Source: Bacteroidales bacterium
GTDB taxonomy: Bacteria > Bacteroidota > Bacteroidia > Bacteroidales > UBA932
Length of the DNA: 64,000 nucleotides
Reading direction: 5' to 3'
Assembly: GCA_017427885.1 (NCBI GenBank)
Contig: JAFRRW010000008.1
Span: 1 to 64,000 of the forward strand
Shown: piece by piece, positions 51,161 through 59,328 of the stretch
How positions within the stretch are numbered: position 1 is the stretch's first letter
How the letters are laid out: every line of letters begins with the position of its first letter
Translations under genes and position numbers: made by a program
The notes under the pieces: generated by a model
Seen by the model: only the letters and a program-made list of their open reading frames with translations
Told to the model about the DNA's origin: nothing
The model's database searches: none

Positions 51161-51568
51161 ATGAGAACAGGAACTTTTTTCGCATTGCTTACAGGAGTGG
51201 CCGCTGGAGCCGCCCTCGGTGTCCTTTTCGCTCCCGAATCCGGAGAGGAAACCCGCAAGAAACTCAAGAAGACGGCTGAAGAGAGCCGTGAGAAGCTGAA
51301 GGACGCGGCCGCCGACCTCAAGGACATCGCCGCCGACGTGGCGGATGACCTGAGCGGCACGGCTAACGCCGCATATTCCGTCGCAAAAGAGAAGGCCGCC
51401 GAGGCGGTGAAGAAGGCCGGAGAGAAGGCCAGGCTGGCCTTCGAGGACATCACCAAGTTGAAGGATTCCCTCAGCGAGGAAGGCGGAAGATTCAAGAAAG
51501 AGACCAAGGCCAAGATCCTTGAGCAGCTCCAGAAGATAGAGGACTCCCTCCGTCCGGAAGAGGCTTAG
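51161..51568 (+). CDS. YtxH-domain protein
   Basis: 135 residues. The N-terminal Gly/Ala-rich membrane helix (FFALLTGVAAGAALGVLFAPESGEETRKKL) is the YtxH signature, followed by a Lys/Ala/Glu-rich helical tail that resembles late-embryogenesis-abundant proteins. Such proteins are often induced by stress. The ATG at 51161 was chosen over a TTG at 51155. It is followed 2 nt later by a holin-like membrane protein. Confidence 0.82.
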   Translation: MRTGTFFALLTGVAAGAALGVLFAPESGEETRKKLKKTAEESREKLKDAAADLKDIAADVADDLSGTANAAYSVAKEKAAEAVKKAGEKARLAFEDITKLKDSLSEEGGRFKKETKAKILEQLQKIEDSLRPEEA

Positions 51569-51570
51569 TC

Positions 51571-51930
51571 ATGGCTGACTTCACCAAACCGTTCGACGAC
51601 CTCACCTCCGAGGCGAAGGAATACGTCAATCTTCAGATCGACGACCTCAAGCTCAGGACGGTCAAGGGGTTGTCCGTCACCCTCGGCAGGCTGCTTTGGA
51701 TGATCCTGCTCCTGTTCGTGATTTCCGTGGTGCTGCTGGCCGCCGCCTTCGGGCTGGTGGTCCTGCTCGGAGATGCCATCGGGAGCCTTGCCGGAGCCGC
51801 CTTCCTGGTGGCGGCGGGCTTCCTTGTCCTGGCCGCCATCGTCTGGTTCCTGAAGGACAGAATTTTCACAAGTTCCCTCGTGAGGATGTTCGCGAAGTTT
51901 TTCTTTGAAGACAACTCCCAGGACAGTTAG
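51571..51930 (+). CDS. Small membrane protein (holin-III-like superfamily)
   Basis: 119 residues with two adjacent long membrane helices (LLWMILLLFVISVVLLAAAFGLVVLL and LAGAAFLVAAGFLVLAAIVWFL). The pattern matches the phage_holin_3_6-type family, which in bacterial chromosomes is not a lysis protein but a common membrane partner of YtxH proteins. No phage genes are near, so a prophage origin is not indicated. Confidence 0.75.
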   Translation: MADFTKPFDDLTSEAKEYVNLQIDDLKLRTVKGLSVTLGRLLWMILLLFVISVVLLAAAFGLVVLLGDAIGSLAGAAFLVAAGFLVLAAIVWFLKDRIFTSSLVRMFAKFFFEDNSQDS

Positions 51931-51933
51931 GCA

Positions 51934-52170
51934 ATGATCGATTACAGGAACATCAGGAATGTCGAAGACATCGACAAGGAGCGCAGGACCATCCGCACCA
52001 GGCTTTCTCTCAAGGGGAACCAGGTGACATCGAGTTTCATGACGCTCAAGGAGGACCTCTCCCCGGCGAACCTCTTCGCCGAGGGAGTCAAATCCGTTTC
52101 TTCGATCATCCCCCTGGACAGGTTCGTCCTGGCGGTGGTGCGCTTCCTGAAAAATAAACTCACGAAATAA
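51934..52170 (+). CDS. Small conserved protein of the YtxH/holin-like unit
   Basis: 78 residues, basic, no membrane helix apart from a short hydrophobic end (LDRFVLAVVRFLKNKLTK, amphipathic). The order YtxH, holin-like, this protein, with gaps of 2-3 nt, suggests one transcript and one function. I do not recognise the family. The downstream pepP gene starts one base after its stop. Confidence 0.7.
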   Translation: MIDYRNIRNVEDIDKERRTIRTRLSLKGNQVTSSFMTLKEDLSPANLFAEGVKSVSSIIPLDRFVLAVVRFLKNKLTK

Positions 52171-52171
52171 G

Positions 52172-53980
52172 ATGGGAACTTTCTCCGGGAGAGTCGAAGC
52201 CCTTCGGAGCGTGATGCGCTCGAGGGGCTGGGACGCCGTGATAATATCCGGGTCCGATCCCCATTCCAGCGAATATGTTTCCCCCAGATGGAGGCAGGTG
52301 GAGTGGCTTTCCGGCTATACCGGAGAGGGTGACGTAGTCGTCACAGAGGACCACGCCGGCCTCTGGACCGACACCCGCTATTTCATACAGGCGGCACGGG
52401 AACTCCTCGGCTCCGGGATTAAACTCCACAAAATGGGTGTTCCCGACCAGGTTCCCATCCCCCAGTGGCTTTCTTCCCATTTTCCTCACTCTGGAGAGGA
52501 GCCTACTGTGGCGATAGACGGCCTCTGCGAGAAGATGTCCTTCGTGGACAGCCTCGGCAAGGGATTCAACGTCGTGGACGTACCCAATCTCCCCGACCTT
52601 GTCTGGGAAGACCGCCCGGAAGCCCCGCAGTCGACGGTTATCACCCTTGGTGATGACCAGGTGGGCTGGTCCAGGGAACACAAGCTTTCCTGGCTCAGGA
52701 AAAAGCTGATGCAGGGAGGCTGCGACGCAATCCTGCTTTCCACCCTTGACGAGATTGCCTGGCTCCTGAATGTCAGGGGCTCCGACGTGGAATACAATCC
52801 CGTCGTGATTTCCTACCTTCTCGTCACGATGGACGAGGCGGACTGGTATGTCAGAAAGTATCCTTTCCGACGGGACTCCGAGACCGAGGACAGTTTCTAC
52901 GAGCTGAAGGCCGACGGGGTGACGGTGAAGGACTACGACGACATCGCCCTTGACCTGGCTTCCCTTGCCGCCGACGATTCCGTGTGCAGGCTCTGGATAG
53001 ATCCCGCCACCCTCAATTATAATCTCTATAAGGTCCTGGAGGGCTGTTCCCCCGATCTTGAACTCGTAAAAGGACGTTCTCCCGTGACTCTGAGGAAGGC
53101 CGTGAAGAACGATGTGGAGATAGCGGGGATGAAAGAGGCCCACGTCGTGGACGGGGTCGTGATGGAAAAGTTCCTCTGGTGGCTCGAGAGGCAGCTTTCC
53201 CTCGACAGCGGCATCACCGAGCACGACGCCGCGGTGAAACTCTCCTCACTCCGGGCCGAGGTTGAAGGATACAGGGGAGACAGTTTCAAGACCATATCTG
53301 CCTACGGCCCCAACGCCGCCCTTCCACATTATTCGACTCCGGTCACCGGATCGGCGCTGATCGAACCCAGGGGCCTCTATCTCGTAGATTCCGGGGGTCA
53401 GTATCTTTTCGGCACCACCGATATCACCCGCACCGTTCCCATCGGACCCTGCACGGACTTGGAGAAAGAGGATTATACCCTTGTCCTCAAAGGACATATA
53501 GGTCTTGCCCGGGCGGTGTTCCCCAAAGGGACCGCAGGCTGCCATCTCGATGTCCTGGCCAGGGATCCCCTTTGGAAATCCAAGCGCAATTACGGCCACG
53601 GTACCGGCCACGGGGTGGGCTTCTACCTCAACGTCCACGAAGGTCCGCACGACATCCGCCAGAGTTTCAACCGCCAGCCCCTGATGCCGGGAATGATAGT
53701 CTCCGACGAACCCGGGATATACAGGGAGGGCCTTTTCGGCGTCCGTCACGAAAACCTTGTCCTGGTTACGGAAGCCGGAGACAACGGCTTCGGTTCCTGG
53801 CTGAAGTTCGAGCCACTCACGCTGTGCCATTTCGACACCTCCGTCCTCGTTCCCGGCCTTCTCACGCAGAGTGAGAAAGATTGGCTCAACGCCTACAACA
53901 AGCGGGTCCGCGACACTCTTTCCCCGCTTCTGGGCAAAGAAATATCGGCCTGGCTCCTGGAGAAGACCAGACCGATATAA
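52172..53980 (+). CDS. pepP: Xaa-Pro aminopeptidase (M24 family)
   Basis: 602 residues, the long creatinase-type form with two N-terminal domains (about 1-310). The pita-bread catalytic domain has metal ligands Asp in LVDSGGQYLFGTTDITRT (near 406 and 417), His in GTGHGVGFYLNVHEGP, and Glu residues in SDEPGIYREG and GVRHENLVLV. Removes N-terminal residues before proline, in the cytoplasm (no signal peptide). It follows the small protein with one base between. Confidence 0.9.
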   Translation: MGTFSGRVEALRSVMRSRGWDAVIISGSDPHSSEYVSPRWRQVEWLSGYTGEGDVVVTEDHAGLWTDTRYFIQAARELLGSGIKLHKMGVPDQVPIPQWLSSHFPHSGEEPTVAIDGLCEKMSFVDSLGKGFNVVDVPNLPDLVWEDRPEAPQSTVITLGDDQVGWSREHKLSWLRKKLMQGGCDAILLSTLDEIAWLLNVRGSDVEYNPVVISYLLVTMDEADWYVRKYPFRRDSETEDSFYELKADGVTVKDYDDIALDLASLAADDSVCRLWIDPATLNYNLYKVLEGCSPDLELVKGRSPVTLRKAVKNDVEIAGMKEAHVVDGVVMEKFLWWLERQLSLDSGITEHDAAVKLSSLRAEVEGYRGDSFKTISAYGPNAALPHYSTPVTGSALIEPRGLYLVDSGGQYLFGTTDITRTVPIGPCTDLEKEDYTLVLKGHIGLARAVFPKGTAGCHLDVLARDPLWKSKRNYGHGTGHGVGFYLNVHEGPHDIRQSFNRQPLMPGMIVSDEPGIYREGLFGVRHENLVLVTEAGDNGFGSWLKFEPLTLCHFDTSVLVPGLLTQSEKDWLNAYNKRVRDTLSPLLGKEISAWLLEKTRPI

Positions 53981-53998
53981 CCCGTTGATACAGATTCC

Positions 53999-55384
53999 TT
54001 ATTCGTTACCGACCTTCGGCAGAAGGGCGAGGCCCTGGGCGATCTCTTCGTCGGAGGGGATGTAGTCGGTCATCGTTCCGTTGTTGTACTGCTCGTAGGC
54101 CTTGAGGTCGTAGTAGCCGGTTCCCGTGAGATTGAAGGCGATGACCTTGGCCTCTCCGCTTTCCTTGCATTTGAGGGCCTCGTCGATCGCCACGCGGATG
54201 GCGTGGCTGGATTCCGGGGCGGGAAGTATGCCCTCGCTGCGGGCGAAGAGCTCGGCCGCCTCGAAAACGGAGGTCTGCTCGACGGCACGGGCCGTGAAGT
54301 ACTTGTCCGCATATAGCTGTGCGAGGACGGGGCTGATGCCGTGGAAGCGGAGACCGCCGGCGTGGTTCGCCGAAGGGATGAACTGGCTGCCGAGGGTGTA
54401 CATCTTCGCCAGGGGGCAGATCATTCCGGTGTCGCAGAAATCGTACGCGAACTTTCCTCTCGTGAAACTCGGGCAGGAGGCGGGCTCGACGCCTATGATT
54501 TCATATTCGTTCTCGCCGCGCAGGATCTCTCCGAAGAACGGGGCTGCGAAACCGCCGAGATTTGAGCCTCCTCCGGCGCATCCGATGAGGATGTCCGGCT
54601 TGACGCCTATCTTGTCGAAGGCCGCCTTGGTCTCAAGGCCGATGATGGACTGGTGCAGGAGCACCTGGTTGAGCACCGAGCCGAGCACGTAACGGTATCC
54701 GGGAGTGGACACGGCCGTTTCCACGGCTTCCGAAATGGCGCAGCCGAGGGATCCGGTGGTTCCGGGATGCTCGGCGAGAATCTTCCTTCCGACTTGGGTG
54801 GTGTCGCTGGGAGAGGGGGTGACGGACGCCCCGTAAGTGCGCATAACCTCACGCCTGAAGGGTTTCTGCTCATAGGAGACCTTCACCATATACACCTTGC
54901 AGTCGAGGTCGTAGTAGGCGCAGGCCATGCTGAGGGCCGTTCCCCACTGTCCGGCTCCCGTCTCGGTGGTCACTCCCTTGAGCCCCTGGGCCTTTGCGTA
55001 ATAGGCCTGGGCGATGGCGGAATTGAGCTTGTGCGAGCCGGAGGTGTTGTTCCCTTCGAACTTGTAGTAGATTTTAGCCGGGGTGCCAAGAGCCTTCTCC
55101 AGGAAATATGCCCTCACGAGCGGGGAGGGGCGGTACATCTTGTAGAAGTCGATGACGCTCTCGGGAATGTCGAAGAACCTGGTATCGTTGTCCAGCTCCT
55201 GCCGGTTGAGCTCTTCGCAGAAGATGGGGTTCATCTCTTCGATGGTCAGGGGATGGCCGTCGGCCGGGCTGATGAGCGGAGCCGGCTTGTTCTTCATGTC
55301 CGCCCGGACGTTATACCATTGACGGGGAATCTCGTTCTCGTCCAGGTAAGTCTTGTAGGGGATTTGTTTGTCTGTCTGTGCCAT
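53999..55384 (-). CDS. trpB: Tryptophan synthase beta chain, TrpB2 type
   Basis: 461 residues from the ATG at 55384. Makes tryptophan from indole and serine with PLP. PLP Lys119 lies in GNNTSGSHKLNSA, the phosphate-binding loop is CAGGGSNLGGFAAP, and ETGAGQWGTALSMAC is typical. At about 460 residues with an N-terminal extension it belongs to the TrpB2 group, which can work without TrpA. No trpA gene is adjacent. Upstream lie a Trp-Trp leader peptide and attenuator, so it should be expressed when charged tRNA-Trp is low. The stop is 18 nt from the stop of convergent pepP. Confidence 0.92.
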   Translation of the reverse strand: MAQTDKQIPYKTYLDENEIPRQWYNVRADMKNKPAPLISPADGHPLTIEEMNPIFCEELNRQELDNDTRFFDIPESVIDFYKMYRPSPLVRAYFLEKALGTPAKIYYKFEGNNTSGSHKLNSAIAQAYYAKAQGLKGVTTETGAGQWGTALSMACAYYDLDCKVYMVKVSYEQKPFRREVMRTYGASVTPSPSDTTQVGRKILAEHPGTTGSLGCAISEAVETAVSTPGYRYVLGSVLNQVLLHQSIIGLETKAAFDKIGVKPDILIGCAGGGSNLGGFAAPFFGEILRGENEYEIIGVEPASCPSFTRGKFAYDFCDTGMICPLAKMYTLGSQFIPSANHAGGLRFHGISPVLAQLYADKYFTARAVEQTSVFEAAELFARSEGILPAPESSHAIRVAIDEALKCKESGEAKVIAFNLTGTGYYDLKAYEQYNNGTMTDYIPSDEEIAQGLALLPKVGNE

Positions 55385-55436
55385 AATTGTCAAGTGTTTT
55401 AAAGTTGATTATACATTTTAAATAATATTGATTTCT

Positions 55437-55475
55437 AAAAAAGAACCGAGCCCCGTCGCAGTGCGGCAGGGCTCG
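55437..55475 (-). terminator. Attenuator terminator upstream of trpB
   Basis: On the minus strand CGAGCCCTGCCGCA pairs with TGCGACGGGGCTCG (one mismatch), followed by GTTCTTTTTT. It lies between the leader peptide and trpB, so it is a premature terminator. A competing pairing TCGTAA (55510-55515) with TTACGA (55473-55478) takes up the base of its 5' arm. Confidence 0.85.
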
Positions 55476-55476
55476 T

Positions 55477-55545
55477 AAAAATCTTGTATGGACATACGGC
55501 GCTTACCTCTTACGACTCTAGGAGTGTAAAGGGCGCCACCAGAAG
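55477..55545 (-). promoter_or_regulatory. trp attenuator: alternative RNA pairings
   Basis: GGCGC at the Trp-Trp-Arg codons (about 55533-55538) can pair with GCGCC (55498-55502) to form a pause or protector hairpin. TCGTAA (55510-55515) can pair with TTACGA (55473-55478), which overlaps the start of the terminator stem. The small hairpin GTATG-TC-CATAC lies between. The logic fits classical attenuation: translation through the Trp codons lets the terminator form, and stalling prevents it. Confidence 0.7.
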
Positions 55546-55568
55546 AATATGCTGTTCTTGCTTGCCAT
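55518..55568 (-). CDS. trpL: trp leader peptide with tandem Trp codons
   Basis: MASKNSIFFWWRPLHS, 16 residues, with two adjacent TGG codons at 55536-55541 and a TAG stop at 55518-55520. It lies between a promoter and a terminator upstream of trpB. Ribosome stalling at the Trp codons would free the downstream RNA to form the antiterminator. Two neighbouring Trp residues in so short a peptide are hard to explain otherwise. Confidence 0.88.
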   Translation of the reverse strand: MASKNSIFFWWRPLHS

Positions 55569-55575
55569 ACTTCTG

Positions 55576-55607
55576 CAATACTAGGCAAAAAAAATCTTAC
55601 TTGCAAA
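55576..55607 (-). promoter_or_regulatory. Promoter of the trpL-trpB unit
   Basis: On the minus strand TTTG (55604-55607), 20 bp, then TAGTATTG (55576-55583; one mismatch). The leader ATG lies seven bases beyond the -7 box, so the leader peptide may be read from an almost leaderless RNA. Confidence 0.65.
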
Positions 55608-55621
55608 TTTTTTGATAAAAA

Positions 55622-57037
55622 TCATCCTTCACCCTCGCTGTCGGGGGCTCCGCTGAAGGTCCCGGAGCGCTTCATTTTCCTTATGTACAACTTACCTCCG
55701 CTTATGGCAAAAAGGTTGTTTCCGGCATAGGCGATGGACGAAACCTTCCCTCCCGGGAGGGAGAGAATCGCCCTAACCCGGCCGTTCTGGTCACAGACCT
55801 GTATGCCGACGGAAGTGGCTGCATAGAGATATCCTCCGTCGTCGTAGAGGATCTGTCCCGCATCCGCATACAGGAAATAGAATTCCTCTCCGAAGGAGGG
55901 CTGGCCGTTTTCATCGAGCACATAGTCCCATACCCAGTTGCTCCCTTCCACCCTCCGGGCCATATGGCTGCCTCCTGGATAGACTGCTGAATACGGATCG
56001 GCCCCGACGGCTTTCCCTTTTATCCTGGTGCGGCTGCCATCCTCCGATACGGCCCAGGAATCCTTGCCCTCGCGAAGAAGGACGGCCTCTTCCGTATATG
56101 GATGGAGCATGGATTCGGGTGAGATCCCTTCTCCGACCAGTTTCCAGCCGCTTTCCGGTTCCATAAGGGACTGGATGGCCTGGTTCGAGGTCTTGGGTAG
56201 AGGTACCTCCTCAGGCCAGCCGCTCCACAGCCAGCGCATCGCATCCGGGAAGAGGATAAGCCCGTTCCGGCCGTCGTGTCCTCCCTCGTTCCATTGGTGC
56301 CGGACTTCGTAACCGGCGAATTCGAGGGCCGACAGCATTATCCTGTTGTATTCGAACCAGCTCCCGAACAACGGATTCCAGGTGTCGTCCATATTGTCCT
56401 GCAGGTAAACGCGGAGTCGGCGGGGTTCGCCCTTCCTTACCAGGGCGGGGAACTGGTCTCCTCCCCTGAATGAGACGAAGGTGCCGATAAAGCAGTACAC
56501 CCTGGAGAACAGGTCCGGCCGCTGCCAGGCGGCGTTGAAGGCGCAGATACCCCCGCTGCTGGTACCCATTATGGCACGGTCGGCCGCCTTCCCGGACAAC
56601 CTTATCCGCCTTCCGTCGGCCGTGGAGAGGTTCTCCACGCGAGGCAGGACTTCCGTTTCAATGAAACCGGCGAACCGTCCGTCCATCCTGTCGTATTCGT
56701 TGCTGCGGTTATAGCGCACCACCCTCTCATCCTTGTCGTAGATCCTGCCGGGGGTGACGATGACCCCTATCGTGACGGGGATGCTGCCCTCCGCGATCAG
56801 CGAGTCCAAGACTTCCGCCATTATTCCGGTCCCGCCGTCCATACATACGAGAAGGCAGGCGGGCGTCACTCCGTCATATGCGGTCGGGACGTAAATTTCG
56901 ACGATCCTTTCCGTTCCTGGATAGATGACCGAATTCTCCAGGGTGATGGAAATGACCTCCCCGGTAAACGCTTTCACGGGAAGGGAAAACAGAACCGAGA
57001 GAATTATCCCGGCAGCTGCAATGCGGAATCTGGACAT
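55622..57037 (-). CDS. Exported esterase with a C-terminal propeller-like region
   Basis: 471 residues with a signal peptide (MSRFRIAAAGIILSVLFSLPVKA). The N-terminal half is an enterochelin-esterase-type alpha/beta hydrolase (RIVEIYVPTAYDGVTPACLLVCMDGG; nucleophile Ser in IMGTSSGGICAFNAAW; His likely in EGGHDGRNG). The last 170 residues resemble a partial SMP-30-like propeller (ADAGQILYDDGGYLYAATSVGIQVCDQNGRVRAILSLPGGKVSSIAYAGNNLFAISGGKLYIRKMK). Feruloyl or acetyl esterase activity on plant glycans is a plausible guess. It lies 17 nt after lpxK on the same strand. Confidence 0.82.
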   Translation of the reverse strand: MSRFRIAAAGIILSVLFSLPVKAFTGEVISITLENSVIYPGTERIVEIYVPTAYDGVTPACLLVCMDGGTGIMAEVLDSLIAEGSIPVTIGVIVTPGRIYDKDERVVRYNRSNEYDRMDGRFAGFIETEVLPRVENLSTADGRRIRLSGKAADRAIMGTSSGGICAFNAAWQRPDLFSRVYCFIGTFVSFRGGDQFPALVRKGEPRRLRVYLQDNMDDTWNPLFGSWFEYNRIMLSALEFAGYEVRHQWNEGGHDGRNGLILFPDAMRWLWSGWPEEVPLPKTSNQAIQSLMEPESGWKLVGEGISPESMLHPYTEEAVLLREGKDSWAVSEDGSRTRIKGKAVGADPYSAVYPGGSHMARRVEGSNWVWDYVLDENGQPSFGEEFYFLYADAGQILYDDGGYLYAATSVGIQVCDQNGRVRAILSLPGGKVSSIAYAGNNLFAISGGKLYIRKMKRSGTFSGAPDSEGEG

Positions 57038-57054
57038 GGTAAATCAGTAAACAA

Positions 57055-58206
57055 TCAATAATCCTTGGAGAAACTCCTGAGGGACGAAAGGAGAGTGGAG
57101 TTGAAGACTGCCTTCTCCCTGTCGGAGAGGAAATCCACGGCGATGGGAATCATGAAAAGCCGCTTCCGGAGCCAGTCGGGCATCTTCTTGTAGTCCAGGA
57201 GCCTCTGACTGTCTTTCTCGGTGGTCACCACCACGGCGGTGGGATTCTCCCTGGCTGCCGCCGCTATCTTCCGGATGTCCATCGCATTGTACTTGTGATG
57301 GTCCGGGAAGGAATATCTCTTGACTATCTTGTATTTGTCGCTCAGGAACCTCCTCATCGGGGTGTCTTTCGCTATGCCGGAGAAGAGGATGAGCTTCTGG
57401 GAATAGATGTAGCGGGCGTCTCCGTCCCCGTAGACCGGCTTGAGCTCCCGGTAATGGATGGCCGTGAAGAGGACGGTCTGGGTGCGGCCCTTCCTGTTCT
57501 CACCCGTACAGGTGGAAGGGCTGTAATTCTTGATGCCCAGGGCCTTTGCCAGGGAGGTCTTTTCCCAGTCTTCGAGATAGGCGGGACATTTCGTGACTAT
57601 GATCACGTCGGCCACCTCTATCCTTTCCGGAAGGTCCCTCAGATGGCCCAGGGGAAGGAGCCTGTCCTTGAAGACTGGGCGGTTGTAGTCCACCAGAACT
57701 ATGTTGAAATAGGTGCGGAGGGCCCTGTACTGGAAGGCGTCGTCGAGCACTATGAGGTCGGAAGGAGGCAGTTCCTTGTCCTTGCAGGCCCTTCCGCGGC
57801 GGGAGGTCCTGAGCTTGTCGGGATGGAGGAGGAAGTCGCAGCCTTCGACCCTGTTCTTGTCCACGGCCACCGTCACCACGGGGAAATTCTTCTTTATCTG
57901 GAGCGGCTCGTCGCCGAAGAACCTGGCGCTTCCGTTCCTCGTGACCTGCTGGAAACCGCGGCTCCTGCGCTTGTGCCCCCTGGAAAGGACGGCGACGTTC
58001 CGGTATGCCCAGTCATTGCTCTCGAGAAGGGTCCCGAGGACCATTTCGGTGTGGGGGGTCTTGCCGGTGCCTCCGGCGGTTACGTTGCCTATGCTGACGG
58101 TGGGAACCTCGCAGGGATGGGTTTTATAGATGAAACCCTTGTCGTACATCCAGTGCCTGACTTTCAGGGTGAGGTAGTATGGGAACAGAATCAGTTTGTC
58201 GAGCAT
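57055..58206 (-). CDS. lpxK: Tetraacyldisaccharide 4'-kinase
   Basis: 383 residues from the ATG at 58206. Phosphorylates the lipid A disaccharide at the inner membrane. N-terminal hydrophobic segment (LILFPYYLTLKVRHWMY) and the Walker A-like loop NVTAGGTGKTPHTEMV (residues 44-50); LVDYNRPVFKDRLLPLGHLRD and VTTEKDSQRL are typical. The enzyme shows the outer membrane carries lipid A. The start is six bases after a perfect -7 box; an upstream in-frame TTG overlaps that box. Confidence 0.9.
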   Translation of the reverse strand: MLDKLILFPYYLTLKVRHWMYDKGFIYKTHPCEVPTVSIGNVTAGGTGKTPHTEMVLGTLLESNDWAYRNVAVLSRGHKRRSRGFQQVTRNGSARFFGDEPLQIKKNFPVVTVAVDKNRVEGCDFLLHPDKLRTSRRGRACKDKELPPSDLIVLDDAFQYRALRTYFNIVLVDYNRPVFKDRLLPLGHLRDLPERIEVADVIIVTKCPAYLEDWEKTSLAKALGIKNYSPSTCTGENRKGRTQTVLFTAIHYRELKPVYGDGDARYIYSQKLILFSGIAKDTPMRRFLSDKYKIVKRYSFPDHHKYNAMDIRKIAAAARENPTAVVVTTEKDSQRLLDYKKMPDWLRKRLFMIPIAVDFLSDREKAVFNSTLLSSLRSFSKDY

Positions 58207-58212
58207 AGGGTA

Positions 58213-58220
58213 CAAATATA
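58213..58220 (-). promoter_or_regulatory. -7 promoter box of lpxK
   Basis: The minus strand reads TATATTTG, a perfect match, six bases before the ATG. The -33 region would lie inside the end of dus. Confidence 0.65.
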
Positions 58221-58227
58221 CAAAAAA

Positions 58228-59262
58228 TTACAACCCATAGACCCCGCACTGTTCCGAAAGGGGGATTTCTCCCCATCTTTCCGCTATTCCGTCGAGGATT
58301 TCCTCAACCCTGAGGGGATCCTTTTCCGTGATGAGGGCTATCCTGGTCTCCTTGAAATCCGGAAGGCCCTTGAAATAGCAGGATAGGTGCCGGCGCATTT
58401 CAAACACCCCGGTCACAGGTCCCTTGAGGTCCAGGGAGAGTCGCAGGTGCCTCTTTGCCAACTCAACCCTTTCCCTGACACCCAGAGGGGGAAGTAGTTC
58501 TCCCGTTGAGAGGAAATGCTTGATCTCCCGGAATATCCAGGGATGGCCGAAAGAGGCCCTCCCCACCATTATCCCGTCCACCCCGTAGCGGTCGAAGGCT
58601 TCCCTTGCCTTCTGCGGGGAATTGATGTCGCCGTTGCCGATGACGGGGATCTTCATCCTGGGGTTCTCCTTAACCTTGCCTATCAGCGTCCAGTCTGCCT
58701 CTCCCTTGTACATCTGCGAGCGGGTCCTTCCGTGGATGGTGATGGTGCTGATGCCGGTGTCCTGGAGCCTTTCCGCCAGTTCGACTATTATCTTCGAACC
58801 CTCGTCCCAGCCGAGCCTGGTCTTCACCGTCACCGGCTTCCCCACCGCTTCCACTACGGCCTTCGTGATGGCGACCATCTTGTCGGGTTCCTTCATCATT
58901 CCGGATCCTGCGCCCCTGCCGGCGATCTTGCTCACAGGGCATCCGAAATTGATGTCGATGATGTCGGCCCCGTGGCCTCCGGCAATCTCGCCGGCCTTGT
59001 CGGCCATAATGGCGGCCTTGACCATCGACTCTGGGTCGTGGCCGTAGATCTGTATGCCGATGGGGGCTTCCTCCTCAGAGGTGACCATCTTGGCTATCGC
59101 CTTTTTCGCATCCCTGATGAGTCCGTCCGAGGAGACAAATTCCGTATAGACCACGTCCGCCCCGAATTCCTTGCATATCTTCCTGAAGGATGCGTCCGTC
59201 ACATCCTCCATCGGTGCGAGGAGCACCGGACGCTCCCCTATGTCAAGATTTCCGATTTTCAT
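58228..59262 (-). CDS. dus: tRNA-dihydrouridine synthase
   Basis: 344 residues from the ATG at 59262 (MKIGNLDIGERPVLLAPMEDVTDASF); the much longer reading frame upstream overlaps pfkA on the other strand and was rejected. FMN-dependent TIM barrel: DINFGCPVSKIAGRGAGSGMM holds the catalytic Cys, TIHGRTRSQMYKGEADW binds phosphate, and NGDINSPQKAREAFDRYGVDGIMVGRASFG is the C-terminal motif. Reduces uridine in the tRNA D-loop. Its closest group (DusA, B or C) was not resolved. Confidence 0.93.
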   Translation of the reverse strand: MKIGNLDIGERPVLLAPMEDVTDASFRKICKEFGADVVYTEFVSSDGLIRDAKKAIAKMVTSEEEAPIGIQIYGHDPESMVKAAIMADKAGEIAGGHGADIIDINFGCPVSKIAGRGAGSGMMKEPDKMVAITKAVVEAVGKPVTVKTRLGWDEGSKIIVELAERLQDTGISTITIHGRTRSQMYKGEADWTLIGKVKENPRMKIPVIGNGDINSPQKAREAFDRYGVDGIMVGRASFGHPWIFREIKHFLSTGELLPPLGVRERVELAKRHLRLSLDLKGPVTGVFEMRRHLSCYFKGLPDFKETRIALITEKDPLRVEEILDGIAERWGEIPLSEQCGVYGL

Positions 59263-59273
59263 TAAATAATGTG

Positions 59274-59281
59274 CAAAATTA
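59274..59281 (-). promoter_or_regulatory. -7 promoter box of dus
   Basis: The minus strand reads TAATTTTG, a perfect match, 11 nt before the ATG. Confidence 0.6.
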
Positions 59282-59328
59282 ACAAATAAGGCTCGGATTT
59301 TGCGGCAACTCCGTGCAAAAAGAATCAT

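Noticed and set aside
51571-51930. Prophage signal from the holin-like protein
   Set aside because: No other phage genes nearby; this family is common in chromosomes beside YtxH.
55418-55606. 62-residue frame across the trp leader region
   Set aside because: It crosses the terminator and uses a different frame from the Trp-Trp leader peptide, which explains the region better.
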